Assembly (NCBI GenBank): GCA_032622095.1
Contig: CP136062.1
Span: forward strand, 10,751,710-10,815,709
Source: Siphonodentalium dalli
Taxonomy: Eukaryota; Mollusca; Scaphopoda; Gadilida; Siphonodentaliidae
Reading direction: 5' to 3'
DNA length: 64,000 bases
Shown here: piece after piece, positions 33,918-44,840 of the stretch
Layout of the letters: each line of letters starts with the position of its first letter
How positions within the stretch are numbered: the stretch's first letter is position 1
Translations under genes and position numbers: made by a program
The notes under the pieces: generated by a model
The model's input: the letters and a program-made list of their open reading frames with translations, nothing else
Databases searched by the model: none
What the model was told of the DNA's origin: nothing

Positions 33918-36639
33918 AGTGTAGTTGTCCCCCGAAAAAAATATTTCGGGGGGACTATTAAAATAGCTGGTGTCCGTCCATCCGTGCGTGTGTGGTTCGG
34001 TCCGTCCGTCCGGAAATGGTTTCCGGATGACAACTTTAGTTTCGGTTATTAGATCAAAAGCAAATTTCATAGGTGAGTTTATTAGACCACAATACAGGTC
34101 AAGTTCGAATATGGGTTTGCTCCGCCCATTTTTGCAAGAGTTATGGCCCTTTTTGTACTTAGAATCTTGTAATTATCTGGTTTCCGGATCATAACTTCAG
34201 TTTGTGTGATCATATCGGAACCAAATTTGGTATGTGAATTTATCAGCTCGAAATGCAGGTGAAGTTCAATCCGCCCATTTTTGCTAGAGATATGGCCCTT
34301 TTTTGTCCACCGACCCAACGGGTTCGGAGGACTATTATAATCAGCACGTCCGTCCGTGCGTCCGAGGTTTCCGGATGATAAGCTCAAGTTTAATCCGATA
34401 ATGTTTGCGAGAGTTATGGCCCTTTTTTGTCCTTCAACTTAGAATTTGACCAATTTCATAACATTTTGGTTTCCGACCGATAACTCCAGGTTTGATTATT
34501 TGATCTGAACCAAAGTTGGTATGTGTTTCCCAGCTAAAGATACAGGCCAAGTTCGAATATGGGTTCCATACATTTTTGGTTTCCGACCGATAACTCCAGT
34601 TTGGATTATTTGATCTGAACCAAAGTTGGTATGTGTATTTCCCAGTTAAAGATACAGGCCAAGTTCGAATATGGGTTCCGTCTAATTATTTTTACATGAG
34701 TTACGGCCCTTTTTCGACTTATAATTTGACCGTCTGTTAACATTTTTGGTTTCCGACCGATAACTCCAGTTTGGATTATTTGATCTGAACCAAAGTTGGT
34801 ACGTGTATTTCCCAGCTAAAGATACAGGCCAAGTTCAAATATGCCATGCCAATTTTTATGCGCAAACAACGGTCGTATCAAGTCGACGCTTAGAGGCGGC
34901 CATGAGGTCTACCAACCTTTTATTTTACTTAGAATCTTGTAATTTTCTGGTTTCCAGATGATAACTTCAGTTTGTGTGATCATATCTGAACCAAATTTGG
35001 TATGTGAGTTTATCAGCCCTATATACAGTTCAAGTTCGATTATGGGTTTGCTCCGCCCATTTTTGCGAGAGTTGTGGCCCTTTTTGTCCGCCGACCCAAC
35101 GGGTTCGGAGGACTATTATAATCAGCACATGCGTCCGATGTTTCCGGATGATAACTTTAGTTAGAGTGAACCAAATTAAATTAAATTTGGTATGTGGGTA
35201 TCTCCTTCAAATATATCTTGGACACTGAAACTAATGGTTATATATTCTTGCTTGCAAGAAATCTAGAAGTCGTAAAAAAACAAAACGGTACGCAATACCT
35301 CGAGTACGCGCACTTGTCAAATGCCAATTAATGGCGATATATTCTTTGGACCAATCATGGGAGTCCTTTCACTATAACAGCGATGGAAAGACAAGACCTC
35401 ATTCATTTTAAATTCTTCTAGACGCAAGATAAGTCGCATTTTTTATCTGTTCATTTCTCATGAACGTTTCTCTTTATGCTATTGCGAACGACAACACGCA
35501 GTTGCCTAATTTTGTGCACTACGCACGTGTTTTTCCAATTTTCGCAATATAGTTTTACAATTGTTCAACAATCTTTTATTCTACAATACTGTCTTATTAA
35601 TGACAGTAGTCCGTGGGTGGATATTTTCATTAACAAATATTTCAATTTTGTTTTATTTACGAGAATCACTTCGAACAAATATCGTTTTTGTTTGCATAAA
35701 ACAATACTCAATAAAACAAACCGATGCTCTTTCGAGTCTTTCGGGTTCTCGTCGGGATTTTTTAACACTGCACCGGATGCAATATAGTGTTGTCGTCTCC
35801 ACTAAGCTCCAGTTTGGAGTTTGGTCCCGGACAAAATCCTATCCAAATGTATTAGAAGTAATAATTTACAATATTTTACATTACAATATTTTACAATAAT
35901 TTTCCTCACGGATGCTAGATAAAATAGCCACAGTGTGGCTTCCCTCTTCTCTCTACATTGAACATACGTCTCAATGCTTTACGATGAAAACTTCGTAATG
36001 TTTTTTCCCTCCGACTGGTAGGGGTGCCACGATTGATCGTATAATCGATGAAACATTGATACAGCCGATATTCAATTACCACTTTCGGCGGCGATTACTC
36101 TGAGTTCTTTATTTCGGATGTCGAAAAGTACCGGCCATATTTGGATACCCTGTTTTACAGTTTAATATCCAACGGACAGGTTAACGATCGTTGATCGTAC
36201 AAAGATATTTGTAACGCATTGTGCTCATTACTAATTACCGGCTTTCCTTCCCACGAGACATTAACGATTGCTCTCGCACCCGTATGCACTCGCAATTGTC
36301 TGTTCACGGGTGTTCATCATTTGCACTTGTCCGCCTGGTCACAATCAATATTAAAATATGTGAAGATATATTTAGTACATTTCCCATCTCCGTTAATTTA
36401 TGGGCATGTGAAAGTGTCAGTGGACTTGGGTATATCACACAATGACCTTTGATTTGAGATAACCCCAAATACAATTATATTACCGGTGCAATTACACCCT
36501 TCTAATCAACGAAACTGTAATTTTTGTCATGGGAAGGACTGTCTCGGTGGTTTCTGATACAATTTATGCACATGTGAATATTTTGCACTGCTTCCTCTGT
36601 CCTGCTATTAGATACGCTTCATCGATTCTAATCTCGTAT

Positions 36640-38260
36640 TGACTATCGATTATCAAGTTCAATGATCGTGGCACCTCTGCTGACGTGGCACCTTCTCTTG
36701 CATCCTCCATTAACTTGGAGACTCCGCTGGAGTTGGTTGGTGGACATGCCTCCTCCCTCAGGGTCGCGGCGTCCATAGCCCCCGCAGAGAAGGGCAGCGA
36801 TGGTGGTCCAAGTGCAGCTGCCCTTGGTCCTGCCTCCGGTTCCGCCGGGTTCGCACCATCGCTGCACCAGCCGGCCACTTGCTACGGCTACCACATCAGT
36901 GGTCCGTTTAGCTCGCAAGCCCGGTGCCCTCGGCACATTGTCTGCCTACGCAGTTCAATGTGTCACCTGCCACTGCTTCCACTCCAGGGGATTTGACCGC
37001 ACAGGTTCTGACCTGTCCTCCATTCGTCAACGTCTTTTCCGGCATCCGTCCCTCCCGGTTTTGGGGTGAGTATGTATCCCTATTATTCACCTGTGTTCTT
37101 TCCTCCACCAGTGTGGCCTTGCTTGGTACAGTTTCTGGCCTCTTTTGGGCTCCTAGGCCAGAAATTAGACTTAGTTTCCTTTCCGAGGCTCCGGAATTTC
37201 TTGCCTCATCACACCAGGTGACCTGGTCGGGATACTTGCCCCTTTCCCCCCCATCTCCGGGACGGACGGTGCTGTTCAGAGACGAGGACGTGCTGTCGCA
37301 ACATCCCCTGGATTTGGCAGCGTTTGATGCGTGTCCGAGTTCGCCATGCCCATCCGAGAGTGCCTTCCATGAGGGTCATTTCGGATGGGTCAGTCCTTCG
37401 GTCTTAGGATAACAATTGCGCACAATTTTGCATGCATTACCAGCACGATACTAACAGCACAGGAAAAGGAAGAACAAACATGGCCATTCTCTTGCTTCCT
37501 CCATTCACATGGAGCCTCCGCTGGAGTCGGTTGCGGGACATGCCTCCTCCTTTTTGGTCGCGGCCTCCTGAGCCATCCGCAGAGAAGTACGCCTGTCTTC
37601 CACAACCGAAGGACTGGATGGGGCCCACATATCACGAACAAAAACCAACGTGTGACGATTTTCCTCTGCCAACTCGATACAGGATACAGCCTGCGCAGCA
37701 GGCTCAGGGTCTGTTAGTGGTCATGCCTCCTCTATTTGTAGTCGCGGCTTCCACAACCTTCGCAGAGACGGTCAACAATGGATGTTCCTCTGCCAACTCG
37801 GTACAGTCTGCGCTGCAGACTCGGAGTCTGTTGGTGGTCATGCCTCCTCTATTTGTAGTCGCGGCTTCCACAACCTTCGCAGAGACAGGAAACAATGAAT
37901 CTTCCTCTGTCCACTCGGTACAGCCTGCGCTGCAGGCTCGGAATCTGTTGGTGGTCATGCCTCCTCTATTTGTAGTCGCAGCTTCCACAACCTTCACAGA
38001 GTCGGGCAACAATGGATTTTCCTCTGTCAACTCGGTACAACCTGCGCTGCAGGCTCGGAGTCTGTTGGTGGTCATGCCTCCTCTATTTGTAGTCGCAGCT
38101 TCCACCACCTTCGCAGCGATGGATGTTCTGCAGCAGCTACCGCTGGTCCTGCCTCAGTCCATCCGGGTTCATCCGACCCGGCACATACCGGTTTTGCCGA
38201 ACCCTTTCTTGCCTTGGCTACCTCATTGTTCCTTGTCGCCGACAAGTTGAATTCATTCGA
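36640..38260 (+). pseudogene. GC-rich, degenerate coding-like core of the 5.2-kb element
   Basis: The base composition differs sharply from neighbours. The + strand carries three successive ORFs (36685-36996, 36924-37412, 37432-38250) in changing frames. A peptide motif of the form PLE(L/S)V(G/A)GHASS recurs near 36720 and 37515, and as VGGHASS in another frame in the 117-bp repeats, suggesting an ancestral Ala/Ser-rich protein broken by frameshifts and tandem duplication. An intron-like GTGAGTATG ... CCTCCACCAG occurs at 37067-37112. I do not recognise the protein. Confidence 0.35.
37690..38110 (+). repeat. 117-bp tandem repeat, about 3.5 copies
   Basis: GGTCATGCCTCCTCTATTTG recurs at 37719, 37836, 37953 and 38070, a constant 117 bp. 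The period is divisible by three, which keeps both the + (272 codons, 37432-38250) and - (134 codons, 37704-38108) ORFs open. Neither ORF is convincing as a gene. Confidence 0.95.
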
Positions 38261-40046
38261 CGGAGTGTTTAGTTCCTCTGTCAGTCTGCTTGCTGCCATC
38301 TCCCATTGCTCTGGCTATGTGCCACAATCAGGAACTGCTCCTGAATAAGTTTATTTCGCCTCCATTATCCAGCCCTCATTATTGGCTACGGCAATCGGCA
38401 ATGCCTAACTGATTTGCTGAAGCAAACTGGGCCACGGTAAAGGGTTGCCGTAGCAGATTGCCGAAGCCAACCAATCTTAATTAAAAGGGCTGATTCTGAC
38501 CTCCCTTCTTATCCCGTCGGGGTATTCCGGGTGTTGTTGAGACCAGTCTTTATAGTTTCGGGCCTTCAAATCTGTTCGATTTTTATTCAACAATTAGGCC
38601 GCTTTTATGAGACAAACCTAGACGTATTATGGACTTGATCGTGGGTGTGAACCTGATAAGTTAGTATGCGGGTGCTATATCTCACAGGGGACTTTAGCGC
38701 TCTACTCACTTCGCCGAACATATCATGAATATCGACCGTTCAGCTCCATAGACACTATCGTCTGAACTATGCTCATTTTCAATTTTACTTCTAGATTTGG
38801 GATGTATCTTTCAGTGACCACCTAACACCATAGGATTTCATCATATAGCGTATCGGCATTTCATTGGTGTCTAGGTGTCATGTACGTAGTCCATTTTGTT
38901 ATCGTCTTTGTCACAGACTTTGAACCAAGAATATTTTCCAATTCTATGTTATCACTCGGGCCGAGTGTTTAACATCACTTGGCAGGCGTGATTCTAATTC
39001 TAATCTGATTTAGCGATTACCGATTCTCACCTTTGCGACATTTCACAATTATTGCCGCATGCCCATCGGTGCTTGAGCATACCAGTTGGCGGGTTATCAC
39101 AGTTTTTGTAACTTTCTGCTAACCTACGGTATGGGTTCCCTATCCCACCACCTGACGAACGATATTAAACTAAGTTCCACATTTATTTTAAAACCATGCA
39201 GGCCGGTTCATTGCATCACAGATTGGCCGTATGATCAGACAGTGTTACATTCGCGGTATTATTTCCTCTCCTTGGTTGCCTGTACACTTCAATATCCAGT
39301 TCCTTGGCTTGGTGTACCAGAGGCAGGCATTCTTTCCATCTTGGTCCCCTCCCTTATGTGTATGTTTTTTTCTTTCTTTCCAGGGTCATGATTTCCAGTG
39401 CTCAACTCAGTCATGTTTTCCTGGTGTATCCCTGGTCCCCCCATTGGTCTGGGCCCAACGGTTTCTCATATCTCCCCTGGGTCTCTCGGTCGGGCTCAAA
39501 ATACTGTCAAGTCGGTCATACCGCACTGAGCATTGCCTCATTTTGTGAGATCCATTCTGAGTATTGATTCAGCTTTTCTGGCGGGGGGGGGGGGGGCGGG
39601 GGGGGTATCATAACCGTGTTTTCCCCTCGGTGCACCTTTTGCATGTATTGCGGGCCAGTCAGCATCCTCTAGATGTCGTGCTAGTGCTGCTTCATCCTCT
39701 AAGGAGGGGAGGGTGGGGTAGGTTCCTTTATCCTATTAGGTACATGAATGAATGAGTTATCCCCCTTGCCTATGACCAATGGTTATCCTGGACACCTTCA
39801 CCCTGTGATCATTACTAGTAGGACACATGAAGTGCGTGGTGTTTCCTTTTAGGAGGCTCAGTTGTTTTTGAGTTTATCTGAACTATTACATATGGGACAC
39901 AATGATCTATTTTTTTGGCACATGTCTACCAAGAAATCATTTTGGTACAGGATGCAGGTCTTTTCTGCTTCAGCAGGTGGGTTTCATGGACATAGTTGGA
40001 TTATCTGCCTCGTGGCCTCCTCCTCTTCAAGAATTCTAATTATAAC
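38261..40046. other. Remainder of the 5.2-kb element
   Basis: Positions 38630-38990 share diverged homology with 21926-22722. A G-run lies at about 39582-39605. ORFs of 60-122 codons on the + strand (for example 39231-39548, 39862-40230) overlap in several frames and show no domain I recognise. Confidence 0.45.
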
Positions 40047-41530
40047 CATTAGTTTCAGTGTCCAAGATATATTTGAAGGAGATATAATATTTTTTTACCC
40101 AAAATATGTATCTCCTATAATAAATATCTTGGACACTGAACATAGAGGGCCCTCCCAGTTGGGATCAACATTCCCGCCCCGCGCACTCGGTCAAACGCAT
40201 CAAACACACAGGAGGAAGAAATTAAAATGAATGAGGTCTTGTCTTTCCATCGCTGTTATAGTGAAAGGACTCCCATGATTGGTCCAAAGAATATATCGCC
40301 ATTAATTGGCATTTGACAAGTGCGCGTACTCGAGGTATTGTGTACCGATTTTTTTTTTTTACGACTTCTAGATTTCTTGCAAGCAAGAATATATAACCAT
40401 TAGTTTCAGTGTCCAAGATATTTATTATAGGAGATACATATTTTGGGTAAAAAAATATTATTTACTAGCAGAAAAGACAGGTCAAGTTCGAATTCTGGTT
40501 CCGTCCGCCAATTTTCACCAGAGTTATGCCCCTTTTTTTACTTAGAAAACCCCTGAAGGTTGGTTTCCGGATGATAACTTTAGTAGAGTTAATTGGATTC
40601 AAACCAAATTTGGTATACCCCTTTTTCGACATAGAAAATTCAGTTTTTCTTCTGTTTTTTGGTTTCCGGATGATAAATTGTTTTTGGATTGTTTATATGC
40701 AAAACCCGTTTTTTTGTGGATTACTTATATCAAAATACAGCACAAGTTCGAATTTCGGTTTATCCCGATAATTTTTGCGAGAGTTATGGCCCTTTTTTTT
40801 CTGCCGACCCGATATATAAAACCCCAAAAGTTGGTGTCCGGATGATAACTTTAGTAGAGTTAATCAGATTTAAACCAAATTTGGTATGTGTCTTTCTCCC
40901 AGCAAAACACAGGTCAAGTTCGAATTCGGGTTCCGTCCGCCAATTTTCACCAGAGTTATGTACCTTTTTGACTTAGAATTTTTGCCAATTTGAGGTTTCC
41001 GGATGATAACTTTAGTAAATGTGTACTGAATGAAATTAAATTTGGTATGTAGGTTTACTAGCACTAAAGACAGTTTTTTTTGCGCAAACAACGGTCGTAT
41101 CAAGCCGACGCTTAGAGGCGGACATGAGGTCTACCGACCTTTTATTCGACTTAGAATCCTGTCAATTTCTGGTTTCCAGATGATAACTTTAGTTTGTGTG
41201 ATCATATCTGAATAAAATTTAGTATGATAGTTTATCAGGCCGAAATACAGGTCCGGTTCGAATATGGGTTTGCTCTGCCCATTTTTGTGAGAGTTATGGC
41301 CCTTTTATTACAACTTAGAATCCTGTCAATTTCTGGTTTCCGGATGATAACTTTAGTTTGTGTGATCATATCTGATTTGGTATATGAGTTTATCAGCTCG
41401 AAATACAGATCAAGTTCGAATATGGGTACGATCCACCCATTTTTGTATGTTTGCTTCGGATTTAGGGTCCTTGTTATTTTTTTCAGAAAAGCTGATGCCC
41501 CAAATGAAGCCTTTTATTGTATTTATTTAG

Positions 41531-41865
41531 GCTAGGTACCAGTCTAGCTTTATTTATTTTTTCCTTTGGACTTTCACAAGCTTTCTGACAATTCCATACA
41601 TGTAGTCCTATGTATCTTGGATTGAAGATAATGTTTGAATATTTTGTTGTAAAATATAGAGATCCGGGGGGGCTGGGAACACCACAGAATACAAGGGTAA
41701 ACCTGTCTTCGGTAACATGGACAGAGGTGATCATTATCTAGGTACACATTCCGAAGCGCCACTTGGACAATTCCATAGTCAGTAAAATTAAAAACAGGAG
41801 CATAATAGAGGTATGCCTGGTGTTTTGAAATTTGGAAAATATAGGTATACCTAGTATACCTATGA
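41531..41865 (-). other. Sequence under a 172-codon minus-strand ORF
   Basis: The minus-strand ORF 41574-42092 is long for AT-rich DNA. I recognise no domain in it (it begins MYITINFKINPFENSRPML). Its N-terminal 75 codons lie in the duplicated unit and recur at 44840-45067 without the rest. Probably not a gene. Confidence 0.25.
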
Positions 41866-43317
41866 CAGAGTATGCGTACCAGTATCGTAGAATCACGCAC
41901 TATCATAAATGAACTAGTTATACGTAGAGTATTAAAATATTCTTTAGTTTCATGATTGTCCCATACCGGTAGTTTCAGTAAAAGATGGGAGCGTGGTACA
42001 TAGTTAGGTGTTACAATTTTAGAAATTAGGAACGTAAGCATAGGCCGCGAGTTTTCGAAAGGGTTAATTTTGAAATTTATAGTTATGTACATGAGTAAGC
42101 AGTTGTAGAATGTAAGTGTAGGTGTAAGTCTGAAGTAAAATGCTAAATTTCACTGGAATCGTCGTCAGTTATGTACCTGGTGATGGAGTGTTTAAACAAC
42201 AGACCATCGCTTTTCGACACTTTTAATGTTTGAATATTACTTTTAGAGTTGAATTTATGATGCGCCAGACTTTTAGTGCTAAATCACTTCACCGAATGTT
42301 TTATAATATATATTTTTTATGGTTTATGGCAATTATGCCAAAGGGGATGTCAGGAATGATAACTTATTGGCAAGGTCCGCAAGCACCACACCGACACACC
42401 GAGCAGGCAGATAAAAACCCGCGTGATGCATCGACTGGTAACCGGAAGGCGTGAACCCACGGCTATCTAAAAGTCAACAAAAACAGTTAGGATAGTAGAA
42501 CGGTTGATTATTCATCGGTTATGTGAAGTTTTAATTATGCGATAATAGTATAAGGCATATACATGTATATATTGAGTATACAGAGAAGTTACACACCCAT
42601 ATTTACACAAATATAGATAAAGGTCATCGTAGCATGCATTGGATGAGTATATATTAAATATAGTTAAAGGTCATCGTAGTGTGCATTGGATGAGAATATA
42701 TACATGTAGCTCCCGATAAATATAGTTAAAGGTCATCGTAGTATATTAGATGTATGGATATTGTTTGCAAATTCCCAAATATATGTTTATGACGTATATT
42801 ACCACATTTCCATCCATAGTTATGATGCATAGTAACCCTCCCCATTTATGTATGATGTATACGACGCACATCTTAATGTTTGAATATTACTTTTAGAGTT
42901 GAATTTATGATGCGCCAGACTTTTAGTGCTAAATCACTTCACCGAATGTTTTATAATATATATTTTTATCTAATATTTATATTTTATAATCTCATATTTG
43001 ATCATGCATTCATTTCAGAAAACAAATTTGATCATTCCATCAGTACCATTGTTCATTTTTACGTCCCATATTTAGCCCGGAACAATTTTGTTCCAAAACG
43101 TAATTAAATTAAACATTGGATTTTCTGCATAAAGCATCGCCCTAGAATTATACTGTCCTAAGCGCCATTTAAAAGATAAAAACAGTTTCAATCGGCAAGA
43201 CACAAACTTCTTGTTGGGCACAAATGCTAGATAATTGCGACGAAGATATGGAGCAATAATGGAATGATCGATTGTATTGAACCAAATCTCAGGCTCATAA
43301 TGTTGCATATCCACCAC

Positions 43318-43688
43318 TTAGTGAACATTCAGACAACCACGATACAATCGTAAGTGGAAGGATTTCCGTCGTAGGAAGTAACCGGTAGTTTGACTGCACA
43401 TGCTCACGTCAATATCGCAAGTCAAAAAATAATATCAAGCACTGTTTGATATTAGATTTGAAATCATGGCGTATCCTATTATACCTCCACTTGCGATGTA
43501 GTCGCAGTTGTGTGTACCTAAAAATCATAGCTGGAAAGATTGTAGGGTAGTCAATCACATGATTTCAAACAACCTACGATATCAGCATATACGACGACAT
43601 CGCAATCGTGTGAACAAACTATCCACGATTTTGTTGGGCACGATTCCTCCACTTTTGATTGAATCGTGGTCGTCTGAACATTCACTTA
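43318..43688. mobile_element. 365-bp MITE with TTA target duplication (PIF/Harbinger-like)
   Basis: TIRs GTGAACATTCAGACAACCAC and GTGGTCGTCTGAACATTCAC (43321 and ending 43685) extend ~30 bp and are flanked by TTA on both sides. A 3-bp TTA target fits PIF/Harbinger. An identical copy lies at 46296-46660 in the second unit. The 81-codon ORF at 43508-43753 overlaps the end and is not a gene. Confidence 0.75.
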
Positions 43689-43954
43689 GTACATCAATAT
43701 TACATCGACTATCTGAGCCAAGCTTTCATAAAAATTGTTGCTCTCAGTGTTAAAGTGTGTTATGTCCAAAAGCTATAGAACAAATTGCTTCACAACATAT
43801 TATAACTCCAGTGAAAACATCGTCAAACATCAGTTTTTTTAAACCTTAAGTTTATTTTCATGTAGATGATGTGTATACAACAGATGTTGGGCAGTTTGGT
43901 TGCTTGGATGAAATGGCGTTTTCTCCCACAACTAATTTTGGAGTTAGAACAGTA

Positions 43955-44169
43955 TACAGTAATGCCCTAAATAATCGACTCCTTAACCAGCAGAATTATG
44001 GGTAACTTTTCAGGATTTAGTCGGAAATATGGCTTGTTGCCATTCATCGGAAAGCTCTCACTGAGAGCTTTCCGGTGAATGGCAACAAGCCAAATTTCTG
44101 ATTAAATCCTGAAAAGCTACCCATAATTCTGCTGTTGCTAAGGAGTCGATTATTTAGAGCATTACTGTA
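43955..44169. mobile_element. CAGTAATGCCC MITE, TA target, unit 1
   Basis: Full palindromic copy (43957-44167) with TA at each flank, AGCTCTCACTGAGAGCT at the centre and ends CAGTAATGCCC / GAGCATTACTG. It gives the clearest boundaries for the family. The duplicate is at 46932-47142. Confidence 0.85.
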
Positions 44170-44194
44170 GTTCTCGGCGACGAGAGGCATTGAC

Positions 44195-44840
44195 TAGTGA
44201 TGTGCGTTTTTGAAATTTCATTTCGGTTTTGGTTTTGGTATGGTTTTTAGCTCACCTGAGACGAAGTCTCCGGTGGAGCTATAGTCATCACTCCTCGTCC
44301 GTCGTCCGTCCGTGTGTCCGCCTGTCCGTCCGTGTTTACTAATGACTACTTATGTGGCTAAGATTGTGTAAAATGGATATTTATGTGCATAACTTCCGTT
44401 GCGTGGCTAGCCACGTAACAGCTTTCAGATGGACGTTCTAAAATCATCTATTTGGCCTAATCAGCTTATTTAATTTTGTAGTCACTCAAAATTTGGAGAA
44501 AAAAAAGTCCATCGATTTAGACATCCATGACCCGTCAATAGGAGATGTCGGACACTGACAAGACATTTATGTGGCTAGCCACCCAATCACGGACCTGTCA
44601 GTTTCTCCTATTCCACTGTCCCAGTTGCTGTGAGCAAGTTTTTGAGTTTTAATCAGCTTCTTCTGCTATAATTCCAACATGTTATGAATCCATAATCTGG
44701 AGTTTTATCACTATCTACTACTTGATAGCCACTTAAAATTTTATGGCTACTTGAGAAGCCACATAAAAACTAAAGCCACATTAACATTTCTAGCCACATA
44801 GGTCGAAGCCACATATCTACTCATTTGTTGGTACGTCCGT
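44195..44840. mobile_element. Left end of hAT-like element (duplicated fragment)
   Basis: TAGTGATGTGCGTTTTTGAA begins here, preceded by GCATTGAC, followed by an inserted AGCTCACCTGAG ... CCGGTGGAGCT element start. It is the copy, in unit 1, of the first ~645 bp of the hAT-like element whose complete form starts at 47170. Its right end is missing because the duplication stopped in a CCGT microsatellite. Repeated words GCCACATA/TATGTGGCTA are dense at 44340-44820. Confidence 0.65.

Larger units (their letters stand above)
35198..40437. mobile_element. 5.2-kb element with ~210-bp inverted terminal repeats
   Basis: The left end (35198-35416; GTATCTCCT ... TATCTTGGACACTGAAACT ... AAGACAAGACCTCATTCATT) is inverted at 40226-40437 with only a few differences. 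An additional ~95-bp hairpin with the same TATCTTGGACACTGAA word lies at about 40047-40142. The interior contains a GC-rich core (36640-38260). Inverted terminal repeats around a degenerate coding-like core could fit a dead DNA transposon or a DIRS-like retroelement; I see no reverse transcriptase, recombinase or transposase motif, so this is unresolved. Confidence 0.65.
33926..41530 (+). mobile_element. Helitron-like element, GTCCCCCGAA family, interrupted
   Basis: Starts GTCCCCCGAAAAAAATATTTCGGGGGG-type palindrome and carries internal units with GGTTTCCGGATGATAACTT, CAAATTTGGTATGTG, CAAGTTCGAATATGGGTT and GAGAGTTATGGCCC. Sub-elements opening GTCC(A/G)CCGACCCAACGGGTTC occur at about 34303 and 35087. 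The body resumes after 40437 and ends near AAGCTGATGCCCCAAATGAAGC at about 41515, without the 3' hairpin of the copy ending at 21815. Confidence 0.6.
41866..44840. repeat. 2,975-bp tandem duplication, unit 1
   Basis: Every landmark reappears 2,975 bp downstream (for example 42230/45205, 43508/46483). By eye only two differences are apparent: a G/A near 43213/46188 and a one-base change in length with a substitution in an A-run near 44496/47471. The unit contains a 95-bp direct repeat (42224-42318 and 42873-42967, 649 bp apart), a Harbinger-like MITE, a CAGTAATGCCC MITE and the left end of a hAT-like element. The junction to unit 2 reads CCGTC|AGAG inside a CCGT microsatellite. Confidence 0.95.

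Noticed and set aside
37432-38250. 272-codon + ORF as a real gene
   Set aside because: Kept open by a 117-bp tandem repeat divisible by three; the antisense frame is also open and the recurring motif shifts frame.
41574-42092. 172-codon minus-strand ORF as a gene
   Set aside because: No domain recognised, AT-rich, and cut in half in the second tandem unit; kept only as a low-confidence note.
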